The notes under the pieces are model-generated. The model did no database searches. It worked only from the letters and a program-made list of their open reading frames with translations, and was not told the origin of the DNA. Of a DNA stretch of 32,192 bases, positions 16,439 through 23,485 are shown one piece after another (the first letter of the stretch is position 1; every line of letters starts with the position of its first letter). Location of the stretch: the NCBI GenBank assembly GCA_030524285.1, contig JAUNGQ010000015.1, positions 1-32,192 of the forward strand, given 5' to 3'. The DNA comes from Eubacteriales bacterium (lineage in GTDB: Bacteria > Bacillota > Clostridia > Oscillospirales > Butyricicoccaceae). A program made the translations under genes and the position numbers.

Positions 16439-17242
16439 TTATGTTTCATTTGCATTTAGAAGTTCCGACAGCGGCATATAATCATAGGTATTCAACACTT
16501 CGGCGGAGCCTGTTCCGCTGATGGTAGTTCCGATCAGGCTTCCGTTTGTATTGTAGCTGTATTCCCAGATGGCATTGATTTGCGCTGCTGCATTGTATGC
16601 GGTCTGGCGGATGAGATTACCGTCGGCATCATAGTCATTTTCTGACCAGCCTTGCAGCATTTCCATGGCGGCGTCTTCATAGGTTGTTGTCTTGATGAGC
16701 AGGTTATCAGAATTGTAATCAGATACAATGACCATTTCCGGATTATCGGAATCATCCATCATGGTACGTTTGGTTTCATTGCCGTTTTTATCGTTTTCGA
16801 CGTCATACCAATAGGATGTCGTGTCATCGGTATAGGTTTCCTTTGTCAGGAATCCGTCTTCGTCATAGGTAAAGGTTTCCTGATACTGCTGTATATCTTC
16901 TGCATCATAACATGTCCGGCTGATCATATTACCGTTGTCGTATTCCATTGTGCTATGGGTCTGTACTGCGCCCTCGGGATCATAGGTGATTTCCTCGGTT
17001 TTCAGACCATTTTCATTATATGTATATTCTGTCCAGCCTAACAGCGTGCCAGTGGCGGAATAATTGGTGGCTTTGGTTTGACTACCATCAGTATTATAAT
17101 CATAGGTAATATAGCTGCCATCCGAGCTGGTTTGTTTGATACAAACCTCTTCGCTCTGATGATCGGGTCCATTGCCGCCACAGCCCGAAAGCAGGGTTAC
17201 AACAAGGATACCACTGAGAGCAGCGGAAAAAATGTGTTTCAT
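16439..17242 (-). CDS. Lipoprotein with YD-like repeats
   Basis: The 267-residue protein starts MKHIFS, has a hydrophobic signal and a lipobox LSGC with the lipidated Cys at 21. The mature part consists of short repeating units such as YDYNTDGS, YTYNENGL, MEYDNGNM, FTYDEDGF and NDYDADGN. These resemble the YD repeats of RHS-type surface proteins, so an extracellular beta-rich fold is likely. It is anchored to the outer face of the membrane; its function is unknown. I chose the ATG at 17242, with GAGG about 7 nt upstream, over the GTG at 17251. It has its own promoter. Confidence 0.8.
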   Translation of the reverse strand: MKHIFSAALSGILVVTLLSGCGGNGPDHQSEEVCIKQTSSDGSYITYDYNTDGSQTKATNYSATGTLLGWTEYTYNENGLKTEEITYDPEGAVQTHSTMEYDNGNMISRTCYDAEDIQQYQETFTYDEDGFLTKETYTDDTTSYWYDVENDKNGNETKRTMMDDSDNPEMVIVSDYNSDNLLIKTTTYEDAAMEMLQGWSENDYDADGNLIRQTAYNAAAQINAIWEYSYNTNGSLIGTTISGTGSAEVLNTYDYMPLSELLNANET

Positions 17243-17272
17243 AGGGGTCACCTCATCTTGTATTGTATATCC

Positions 17273-17301
17273 AGAATAGCATAAATGTTAGCGGAAAACA
17301 A
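17273..17301 (-). promoter_or_regulatory. Promoter of the YD-like lipoprotein gene
   Basis: On the minus strand TTGTTT (17301-17296) and TATTCT (17278-17273) are 17 nt apart, about 30 nt before the start codon. Confidence 0.5.
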
Positions 17302-17310
17302 CTGGAAACC

Positions 17311-17346
17311 AAAAATATCCCCGGTCAGTATAATACTGATCGGGGG
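17311..17346 (-). terminator. Terminator of the AraC regulator gene
   Basis: Reading the minus strand, a long hairpin (17346-17319; CCCCGATCAGTATT with its partner ATACTGACCGGGG) is followed by ATATTTTT (17318-17311), just after the araC-type stop at 17359. Confidence 0.8.
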
Positions 17347-17358
17347 AAATAGATAGGA

Positions 17359-18195
17359 TTAATTTTTACGGTTGCGCTTCTGCCATTCGCGCGGCGGGAT
17401 GCCGAATACCTTATGGAAGGCACGGGAGAAATGCAACTGGTTTGGATAGCCGACAGAACGTGCAATGGTTGCGATCGGTGCAGCGCCGCGCTCCAGATAG
17501 CTGCAAGCAACGCTCATACGCTGACGAATGAGGTATTCCTGCGTGGTAATGCCGGTAGCATCGCGGAACAGCTTGCCCAGATAGCTGCGGTTCAGGCCGC
17601 AGTACTGCGCAACATCCTCAACGGAAATATCCTGTTGATATCTTGCTTTGATATAACGGATGGACTTGTCGACATAATACTGCTGGAGATTGGAAACCTT
17701 CGGCTGGCACGGACGCGATGTCTCGCACAGCAGGCTGTCCAGCAGTTCCAAAGCGATTCCTGTGGCACGCAGCGGGCCATATTCCTGTTCCGGATCGGTG
17801 AGCCTTGTGAATGCAGCAACCGTTTCCGAAGTATCACCGGAGGTGGTGAGGCTCAGTACCGGCTTGTGCGGAGTCAGGCCTGCACGGGTCAGTGTTTCCG
17901 GAAGGGCGCTGCCGTCCAGCTCCAGCCACATAGCGGTAATCTGCTGTCCGTCCAAACCGGAGCAGTTGACACAAACGTTGGGGAAAAATACAACAATGGA
18001 ACCGGGTTCGATGGCATGCTGGGAAGAACCAAGCTTGATTGTTCCGGCCCCACTGGTTACATATGTGACAACGGTGCGCTCATTCAGAAAAGGTAGAAGC
18101 GGGGTATCTGTGCCGCCAAGGTATCGCCCATACTGAACCAGAGAAATATCCGCAAAGCCCGCGGAATCGCAGAAGTGAGTTAATATTTCGGTCAT
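17359..18195 (-). CDS. AraC family transcriptional regulator
   Basis: This 278-residue protein has an N-terminal cupin-like sensing domain (about residues 20-150, with SGAGTIKLGSSQHAIEPGS) and a C-terminal AraC/XylS double helix-turn-helix (about residues 180-275). The second has the diagnostic SVGYPNQLHFSRAFHKVFG followed by PPREW. Such proteins usually activate sugar-utilisation genes when the cupin binds a ligand. The ATG at 18195 follows AAAGGAGAG by about 6 nt; an upstream ATG at 18219 lacks such a site. No obvious target operon is adjacent, so the regulon is probably elsewhere. The gene is monocistronic. Confidence 0.93.
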   Translation of the reverse strand: MTEILTHFCDSAGFADISLVQYGRYLGGTDTPLLPFLNERTVVTYVTSGAGTIKLGSSQHAIEPGSIVVFFPNVCVNCSGLDGQQITAMWLELDGSALPETLTRAGLTPHKPVLSLTTSGDTSETVAAFTRLTDPEQEYGPLRATGIALELLDSLLCETSRPCQPKVSNLQQYYVDKSIRYIKARYQQDISVEDVAQYCGLNRSYLGKLFRDATGITTQEYLIRQRMSVACSYLERGAAPIATIARSVGYPNQLHFSRAFHKVFGIPPREWQKRNRKN

Positions 18196-18285
18196 AAGAA
18201 TCTCTCCTTTGTCATACATGGTTGCGCAAGGGGAAAAACGCAGCCATGATGCAGTTATTCGCTCTCAAATCTCTCAATAGTAATC

Positions 18286-18314
18286 ATTATACGGAAAAAA
18301 GCAACATATTTCAA
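18286..18314 (-). promoter_or_regulatory. Promoter of the AraC regulator gene
   Basis: On the minus strand TTGAAA (18314-18309) and a perfect TATAAT (18291-18286) are 17 nt apart. The leader to the ATG is about 85 nt. Confidence 0.7.
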
Positions 18315-18646
18315 GAAGAAAAACAAAATTTTCGTTAAAATGATGAAACTGCATTTAGAGATAAAAAAAGAATAAAAATCGATCAAATGCGACATTTTGC
18401 ATCAAACGGAAAATAGGGAGCAGAACAGACCTGCGAAAATATCACATAGGATAATAAGCCGGAAAAGTTAGAAAAAATGTGTACCAAATGCGAAAATTGC
18501 TGAAAAAAGAGCGGTGGAGATAAAAAGTAACATTGACGGGTTTTAAAATTTGCAATAGGTAATCTGCAAGCAGCAGGGAAAAACATATTATAGAAAATTC
18601 TGGGAAATCAGGATGTAATAAATTTTTATAAATTGTAGAGAAAGCC

Positions 18647-18675
18647 TTGTTTCGGAAATCCAGTTGTGATATCCT
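18647..18675 (+). promoter_or_regulatory. Promoter of the pantothenate operon
   Basis: TTGTTT (18647-18652) and TATCCT (18670-18675) are 17 nt apart. The predicted start near 18682 gives a leader of about 150 nt. Confidence 0.5.
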
Positions 18676-18697
18676 AGACAAGATGGGTGGTATTGTA

Positions 18698-18740
18698 GCC
18701 GGATGAAAAGCCGGCGCGAACTGCACCGGATGTTTTTTTT
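18698..18740 (+). promoter_or_regulatory. Alternative hairpins with T8 tract in the pan leader
   Basis: CCGG-C-GC (18711-18717) can pair with GC-A-CCGG (18723-18729), and a T8 tract at 18733-18740 follows, giving a weak terminator-like structure. The same CCGGC (18711-18715) can instead pair with GCCGG at 18698-18702. The two folds exclude each other. Whether this controls transcription is inference. Confidence 0.35.
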
Positions 18741-18750
18741 ACTTTTTTCG

Positions 18751-18789
18751 GCACACAGCTCATATTGCAAAAGCAAATGGGACTGATGC
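18751..18789 (+). ncRNA. Candidate pan RNA motif
   Basis: A single hairpin with two bulged adenosines lies in the 5' leader of the pantothenate genes. The loop AAAA (18769-18772) is closed by TTGC/GCAA. A18764 is bulged on the left, then CTCAT (18759-18763) pairs with ATGGG (18777-18781), A18782 is bulged on the right, and CAG pairs with CTG. After a small internal loop, GCA (18751-18753) pairs with TGC (18787-18789). The known pan motif is a hairpin with bulged As found upstream of pantothenate operons, so context and shape agree. I could not compare it with the family covariance model. Confidence 0.6.
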
Positions 18790-18832
18790 ACAGGGAATCG
18801 CCGCCGGACAGGTTTGTACGGAGGTGGTTCAT

Positions 18833-19675
18833 ATGAAAATTGGTTTTATTGGCGCGGGCAAGGTTGGAACATCGCTGGGCAAGCTGTTCCGACAGCACGA
18901 TGTTACGGTTACCGGCTACTATAGCCGTACCCGGGAACACGCCGAAGAGGCAGCAGCATTTACAAGGACGCAATGCTTTGATTCATTGAAGAATGCAGTT
19001 GATGCGAGCGATACCCTGTTTATAACGACACCGGATGGTGTGATTGCACGTGTGTGGAATGACATAGCGTCGCTGCCGATCAAAAGTAAATGTATTTGCC
19101 ATTGCAGCGGAGCGCTGCCCAGCTCGATCTTTGCGAATGCGGACGAGCATGGCGCACGTGTTAGTTCGGTTCATCCGCTGCTGGCAGTCAGCGACAGGTT
19201 CTCGTCCTGGCAGCAGCTGGAAGGTGCGTTTTTTACACTGGAAGGAAGCTGCGCTGCGGAAATGGAAGCGCTTATGCAGCACTGTGGTGCGCAGACAGCA
19301 ACCATCCATGCAGAGGATAAGGCACGCTACCATCTGGCGGCGTGTGTGGTGAGCAATCTGGCAGTCGGTTTGTCTGACTGGGGAATGAAGCTGCTGGAAC
19401 AATGCGGCTTTACGAAGCAGCAGGCGCTTACAGCCTTGTCGCCGCTTATTCTGGGCAATGCACAGGCAATCTGTGACAAAGGCCCGCAGGCGGCGCTCAC
19501 CGGCCCGGCAGAACGGGGGGATATGGGAACCATCCAATCGCATATGGCTTGCCTTGATCAGGAGGATCAGGCGCTTTATGCACTGCTGACACGCAAGCTG
19601 TGCGATCTGGCACAGGAGAAACATCCTGACAGAGATGATACTACCCTCAGAACATACTTGGAGGGATTGTCATGA
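18833..19675 (+). CDS. panG: Rossmann/DUF2520 protein, probable ketopantoate reductase (PanG-like)
   Basis: The 280-residue protein starts with an NAD(P)-binding Rossmann fold, [11 protein letters not shown] (GxGxxG at residues 7-12), and continues into the DUF2520 region with [35 protein letters not shown] and LTGPAERGD. It heads an operon with panB, panC and panD. No classical panE is in the window. PanG-type proteins of this architecture supply ketopantoate reductase activity in organisms lacking PanE, so this is the likely missing step (ketopantoate to pantoate). The ATG at 18833 has GGAGG (18820-18824) upstream; the GTG at 18824 overlaps that site. The stop overlaps the panB ATG (ATGA), showing coupling. 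Confidence 0.82.
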   Translation: MKIGFIGAGKVGTSLGKLFRQHDVTVTGYYSRTREHAEEAAAFTRTQCFDSLKNAVDASDTLFITTPDGVIARVWNDIASLPIKSKCICHCSGALPSSIFANADEHGARVSSVHPLLAVSDRFSSWQQLEGAFFTLEGSCAAEMEALMQHCGAQTATIHAEDKARYHLAACVVSNLAVGLSDWGMKLLEQCGFTKQQALTALSPLILGNAQAICDKGPQAALTGPAERGDMGTIQSHMACLDQEDQALYALLTRKLCDLAQEKHPDRDDTTLRTYLEGLS

Positions 19676-20499
19676 AAAACACAGTATTAACGTTCCGGCA
19701 GGCAAAACAAGAAGGAAAAAAACAGACCATGCTCACAGCATACGACTATTCGACTGCCAAGCTGATTGATGAGGCAGGCATCAACTCGATTCTTGTCGGT
19801 GACTCGCTGGGCATGGTCTGCCTTGGTTATGAGGATACCCTGTCTGTTACCATGGAGGATATGATCCATCATACGAGGGCCGTTACCCGCGGCGCAAAAA
19901 ATGCACTGGTTGTGGCAGATATGCCGTTCATGTCCTATCAGGCATCCATTTACGATGCTGTAATGAATGCAGGACGTTTGATTAAGGAAGGCCGTGCACA
20001 GGCAGTCAAGCTGGAAGGCGGCGCAACCGTATGCGAGCAGATCAAGGCAATTGTCGATGCTTCTATCCCGGTATGCGCCCATATCGGCATGACCCCGCAG
20101 TCCGTCAATGCTTTCGGCGGCTTTAAGGTACAGGGCAAGGGCGAAGCTGCTGCACAGAAGATTTTAGATGATGCGCGCCGCGTAGAAGAAGCTGGCGCAT
20201 TTGCGGTTGTTCTGGAATGCGTTCCGGCACCGCTGGCAGCAAAGATTACTGAAACACTGGAAATTCCGACAATCGGTATCGGCGCCGGTCCGGATTGTGA
20301 TGCACAGGTTCTGGTATATCAGGATATGATTGCCATGTTCTCTGATTTTACCCCGAAGTTTGCAAAGACCTTTGCCAATGCAGGCGCAGTGATGATGGAA
20401 GGCTTCAAGGCTTATGATAAGGAAGTCAAGGATGGCACCTTCCCGGCAAAGGAGCATACCTTCAAGATGGACGAGACCATTATTGATAAATTGTATTAA
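19672..20499 (+). CDS. panB: 3-methyl-2-oxobutanoate hydroxymethyltransferase
   Basis: PanB converts alpha-ketoisovalerate to ketopantoate using methylene-tetrahydrofolate, the first committed step of vitamin B5 synthesis. The 275-residue product carries the metal-binding VGDSLGMV (Asp44) and [10 protein letters not shown] (Asp83), then [20 protein letters not shown] and [15 protein letters not shown], all family hallmarks. It overlaps the panG-like gene by 4 nt. It is separated from panC by 469 bp of hairpin repeats, unusual for an operon that is normally tightly packed. Confidence 0.98.
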   Translation: MKNTVLTFRQAKQEGKKQTMLTAYDYSTAKLIDEAGINSILVGDSLGMVCLGYEDTLSVTMEDMIHHTRAVTRGAKNALVVADMPFMSYQASIYDAVMNAGRLIKEGRAQAVKLEGGATVCEQIKAIVDASIPVCAHIGMTPQSVNAFGGFKVQGKGEAAAQKILDDARRVEEAGAFAVVLECVPAPLAAKITETLEIPTIGIGAGPDCDAQVLVYQDMIAMFSDFTPKFAKTFANAGAVMMEGFKAYDKEVKDGTFPAKEHTFKMDETIIDKLY

Positions 20500-20968
20500 A
20501 TGAAATGGCTCCCTCGTCTGAGGGAGCCTAAGAACCGGAGTTTTCAATATGATGCACCAAAGCCTCCCTCTTTGAGGGAGGTGGCACGGCGCGAGCCGTG
20601 ACGGAGGGAGTTTGCAAAGTAACGCTTGTGATATCAACGAAAACAGCGGTGCAGAAGACACATGCGATGGAACTCCCTCAGTCAGCTTCGCTGACAGCTC
20701 CCTCGAAGAGGGAGCCTAAGAACCGGAGTTTTCAATATGATACACCAAAGCCTCCCTCTTTGAGGGAGGTGGCACGGCGCGAGCCGTGACGGAGGGAGTT
20801 TGCAAAGTAACGCTTGTGATATCAACGAAAACAGCGGTGCAGAAGACACATGCGATGGAACTCCCTCAGTCAGCTTCGCTGACAGCTCCCTCGTCTGAGG
20901 GAGCCTTATGGTGCGGCTCCATTACGTTAGCCGGAGGATTAAATTATAATATAAAGGAAGTATAAACT
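20500..20968. other. panB-panC intergenic gap
   Basis: The gap contains only the repeat array and, to the right, a TATAAT at 20945-20950 too close to the panC ribosome site to be a clear promoter. No gene is visible. Confidence 0.7.
20507..20905 (+). repeat. 188-bp tandem duplication of paired B-A hairpin elements
   Basis: Two units with a 188-bp period fill most of the panB-panC gap. Apart from one substitution (G20554 versus A20742) and a change in one hairpin loop, they look identical. Each unit holds a type B module on the plus strand (20563-20610 and 20751-20798), a 62-nt core, and a type A module on the minus strand (20673-20716 and 20861-20905). A head hairpin at 20507-20528 starts the array. 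GAGGGAGTT at each B tail is complementary to AACTCCCTC at each A tail. No reading frame with a credible start is present. The near identity implies a recent duplication. Confidence 0.85.
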
Positions 20969-21814
20969 ATGAAAATCGTTAAGACGATAGAAGAGGTACG
21001 CGAGCAGGTAAAGGCTTGGCGCAAAGAAGGTCTGTCTGTTGGTCTGGTGCCGACAATGGGCTATCTGCATGAAGGACATCAGAGCCTGATCGCCCGTTCC
21101 GTGGCAGAAAATGACCGCACGGTTGTATCCGACTTTGTCAATCCGATCCAGTTCGGGCCGACAGAAGACCTTGCAACGTATCCGCGTGATCTGGAGCGTG
21201 ACGCAGCTCTGTGTGAGGCAACCGGCGCAAACCTGATTTTCAACCCGGAAGCAGAAGAAATGTATGCGCCGGATTTCTGTACCTATGTTGATATGGATCA
21301 TCTGACCAAGGGGCTGTGCGGCGCATCCCGCCCAATCCACTTCCGCGGCGTATGCACGGTTGTCAGCAAGCTGTTCCATATTGTACAGCCGGATCGCGCA
21401 TATTTTGGACAAAAGGATGCGCAGCAGCTCGCTGTTATTCGCCGTATGGTACGTGATCTGAATATGCCGTTGGAGATTGTCGGGTGCCCGATTATCCGCG
21501 AGGAGGACGGCCTGGCAAAAAGCTCCCGTAATACATATCTCAGCGCAGAAGAGCGTCAGGCTGCCCTGTGCCTGTCCCGCGCACTGAACAAGGGCAAAGC
21601 TGCTATCGAAGCAGGCGAGACAGACGCTGCAAAGGTAAAGGCAATCATTACTGCTGAAATCAAGGCGGAGCCGCTGAGCAGAATTGATTATGTGGAAATC
21701 GTTGACTGGAATAATCTGGAGCCGGTTGCTTCCACAGAAGGCTCGATCCTGACTGCCATTGCTGTTTATATCGGTAAAACCCGTCTGATTGATAACTTTA
21801 TTATCGAACGCTAA
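20969..21814 (+). CDS. panC: Pantoate-beta-alanine ligase
   Basis: PanC joins pantoate and beta-alanine with ATP to give pantothenate. The 281-residue enzyme shows the adenylate-forming HxGH motif in PTMGYLHEGHQSL (His34, His37), FVNPIQFGP, HFRGVCTVV, YFGQKDAQQ (146-150 core) and the KMSKS-like KSSRN at 184-188. AAAGGAAG precedes the ATG by 8 nt. panD follows after 13 nt. Whether it depends on readthrough across the repeats from panB is not clear. Confidence 0.98.
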   Translation: MKIVKTIEEVREQVKAWRKEGLSVGLVPTMGYLHEGHQSLIARSVAENDRTVVSDFVNPIQFGPTEDLATYPRDLERDAALCEATGANLIFNPEAEEMYAPDFCTYVDMDHLTKGLCGASRPIHFRGVCTVVSKLFHIVQPDRAYFGQKDAQQLAVIRRMVRDLNMPLEIVGCPIIREEDGLAKSSRNTYLSAEERQAALCLSRALNKGKAAIEAGETDAAKVKAIITAEIKAEPLSRIDYVEIVDWNNLEPVASTEGSILTAIAVYIGKTRLIDNFIIER

Positions 21815-21827
21815 GGAGGATTAAGAC

Positions 21828-22232
21828 GTGACGATTTCCATGCTGAAAGGCAAGATTCATCGTGCTGTTGTCAAGCAGGCAGAGCTGAACTATGTTGGCT
21901 CCATTACAGTTGACAGTGAGCTGTTGAATACTGCTGGTATATTGGAGTATGAAAAAGTACAGATCGTAGATATTAACAACGGAAACCGTTTTGAAACCTA
22001 TACCATTGCCGGAGAAGCTGGCAGCGGTATGATCTGCCTGAACGGTGCAGCGGCACGCTGTGTGTCCGAGGGTGACCGCATTATTATCATGTCCTATGCG
22101 GATGTGACACCGGAGGAGGCCAAGACGCACAAGCCGAAGGTTGTCTTTGTGGATGATGACAACCATGTCTGCCGTGTGACACATTATGAGAAGTACGGCG
22201 CGCTGTATGATGATGAGTGTGATGAGAAGTAA
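21828..22232 (+). CDS. panD: Aspartate 1-decarboxylase precursor
   Basis: PanD makes beta-alanine from aspartate, feeding PanC. It is a pyruvoyl enzyme that cleaves itself at a Gly-Ser bond, seen here as YVGSITVD (Gly24-Ser25). The 134-residue product starts at a GTG with AAGGAGG 8 nt upstream. This start places the cleavage site and MLKGKIHR at the same positions as in the well-known E. coli enzyme, which supports GTG over the internal ATG at 21840. NGAAARC and the metal-free C-terminal barrel residues look intact. It completes the panG-like/B/C/D set. Confidence 0.97.
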   Translation: MTISMLKGKIHRAVVKQAELNYVGSITVDSELLNTAGILEYEKVQIVDINNGNRFETYTIAGEAGSGMICLNGAAARCVSEGDRIIIMSYADVTPEEAKTHKPKVVFVDDDNHVCRVTHYEKYGALYDDECDEK

Positions 22233-22274
22233 GCCATTCATATTGATTTGCAGGCGAGCTTTGGTGGACAGGTA

Positions 22275-23342
22275 ATGAGAAACATCAGCATACATCGTTC
22301 GGCGTTGATGGGCTTTGCAGCTTTGTGGATTTATTATTTTCACATCGTACCGGTAGAATTGTTTTCGCGGGGACAGCAGCCTTCTGAGCTGGCGATCTAT
22401 TTCCATGGCGAGGGCTTTTGCGGTGTTGATATTTTCCTGTTGGTATCCAGTTTTGGTCTGGCATATGCGTTTCAAAAGGAACGCGTTACCGATGCCAGAA
22501 GCTACCGGAAGTATCTGGTTCGGCGGTTCTCACGGATTTATACCGTGCTGCTGCCGACAGCGCTGGTGATTGGTCTGGTAGACAATTGGAGCCTGCGGGA
22601 ATTTTTTGGACGGATTACAGGTCTGCGTCAGTTGTGGATTGATGTGTATGACTTTTTGTGGTTTGTCCCGTGTATCCTGCTGTTTTATCTGCTGGCGCCT
22701 TTCTATTATGCCCTGTTTTATCGGGCCAGGCGGAAAGGAACCTTTACACTGGTTGCCATTGTACTGATGCTGGCGATCAATTTTGCGCTGCGGAATGTGG
22801 CAAGATACGATCTGTATGGGATTCTGACCCGGATACCGGTGTTTCTGCTCGGTTTTTATTTTGGCCATTTGAGTATAGAGGACAAAAAACTCACAGCCTG
22901 CGGTACATTGGGCGCTGTTGTATGCCTCATGGCAGGGCTGTGGTATAGCTTTTGTCTCTCCCAGCAAAAGACTGTATGGTTGTTGCCGGCATATAATGCA
23001 CAGGTGAACCTGTTCATTGCTCCATCGATTGCACTGCTGCTGGCAAATCTGTGTCAGTTGGCAAAGGAAAGCAGCATACCTAAGATGGTAAAGCGGATTG
23101 GCAGGGGGATCTATGCGGTGTTTGGCTTTTTCGGCGCTATCAGCTTTGAGTTTTATGTTGTACAGGAATGGGTATGGCTCAAGGTATGCAATTCTTCCAC
23201 ACTTCAGGCGTTGCTGGGCAGTAGTATGGAGCGTATGCAGGCAGGCTGCTTTTTGCTGACACTGGTGGGTGCCGTAGGACTGCACTGGATAGCTGGAAGA
23301 CTTTCCCATCCTGCAATCAGCAGGAAAAAAAGAAAATGCTGA
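22275..23342 (+). CDS. Acyltransferase 3 family membrane protein
   Basis: The 355-residue protein looks like a multi-pass acyltransferase 3 (OafA/YrhL-type) protein that transfers acyl groups to surface polysaccharides or other cell-envelope molecules. The N-terminus has FAALWIYYFHI, with the family histidine, and GEGFCGVDIFLLVSSFGL, then RRFSRIYTVLLP. About ten hydrophobic segments follow, and the tail is basic (SRKKRKC). I chose the ATG at 22275 over a TTG at 22248; its ribosome site (GGTGGACAGG) is only fair. It lies 42 nt after panD and may be read with the pan operon without a functional link. The acyl donor and acceptor are unknown. Confidence 0.85.
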   Translation: MRNISIHRSALMGFAALWIYYFHIVPVELFSRGQQPSELAIYFHGEGFCGVDIFLLVSSFGLAYAFQKERVTDARSYRKYLVRRFSRIYTVLLPTALVIGLVDNWSLREFFGRITGLRQLWIDVYDFLWFVPCILLFYLLAPFYYALFYRARRKGTFTLVAIVLMLAINFALRNVARYDLYGILTRIPVFLLGFYFGHLSIEDKKLTACGTLGAVVCLMAGLWYSFCLSQQKTVWLLPAYNAQVNLFIAPSIALLLANLCQLAKESSIPKMVKRIGRGIYAVFGFFGAISFEFYVVQEWVWLKVCNSSTLQALLGSSMERMQAGCFLLTLVGAVGLHWIAGRLSHPAISRKKRKC

Positions 23343-23397
23343 AAAGACTGGGAAAAGGCAGCTTGAAGCACGAGAAAACGCAAATAATATGAAAGGA

Positions 23398-23420
23398 ACG
23401 GGCATTGCAATGCCCGTTTT
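23398..23420 (+). terminator. Terminator after the acyltransferase gene
   Basis: ACGGGCATT (23398-23406) pairs with AATGCCCGT (23409-23417), with TTTT to 23420. Confidence 0.85.
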
Positions 23421-23423
23421 GTC

Positions 23424-23452
23424 TTGTCCGCACAAAATCTTTCTGATATAAT
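23424..23452 (+). promoter_or_regulatory. Promoter of the GLUG/SLH protein gene
   Basis: TTGTCC (23424-23429) and a perfect TATAAT (23447-23452) are 17 nt apart, about 34 nt before the ATG. Confidence 0.75.
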
Positions 23453-23485
23453 AAAAGTAATATATTGTAACACGGGAGGGACATG

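Larger units (their letters stand above)
18196..18832. other. Divergent intergenic region between the AraC gene and the pantothenate operon
   Basis: This 637-bp AT-rich region carries the AraC promoter at its left and the pan promoter and leader at its right. The central part, about 18315-18646, shows no gene, repeat or strong hairpin that I can support. Short reading frames in it lack ribosome sites. Confidence 0.7.

Noticed and set aside
18383-18791. Short minus-strand frames in the AraC-pan gap
   Set aside because: Low-complexity, no ribosome site, overlap the pan leader; not supported as genes.
20507-20905. CRISPR-like array
   Set aside because: The repeat unit is 188 bp and the two units are almost identical throughout, with no unique spacers and no cas genes; this is a tandem duplication of hairpin elements.
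20945-20950. TATAAT as a promoter for panC
   Set aside because: The predicted start would fall within the panC ribosome site and the -35 region is poor.
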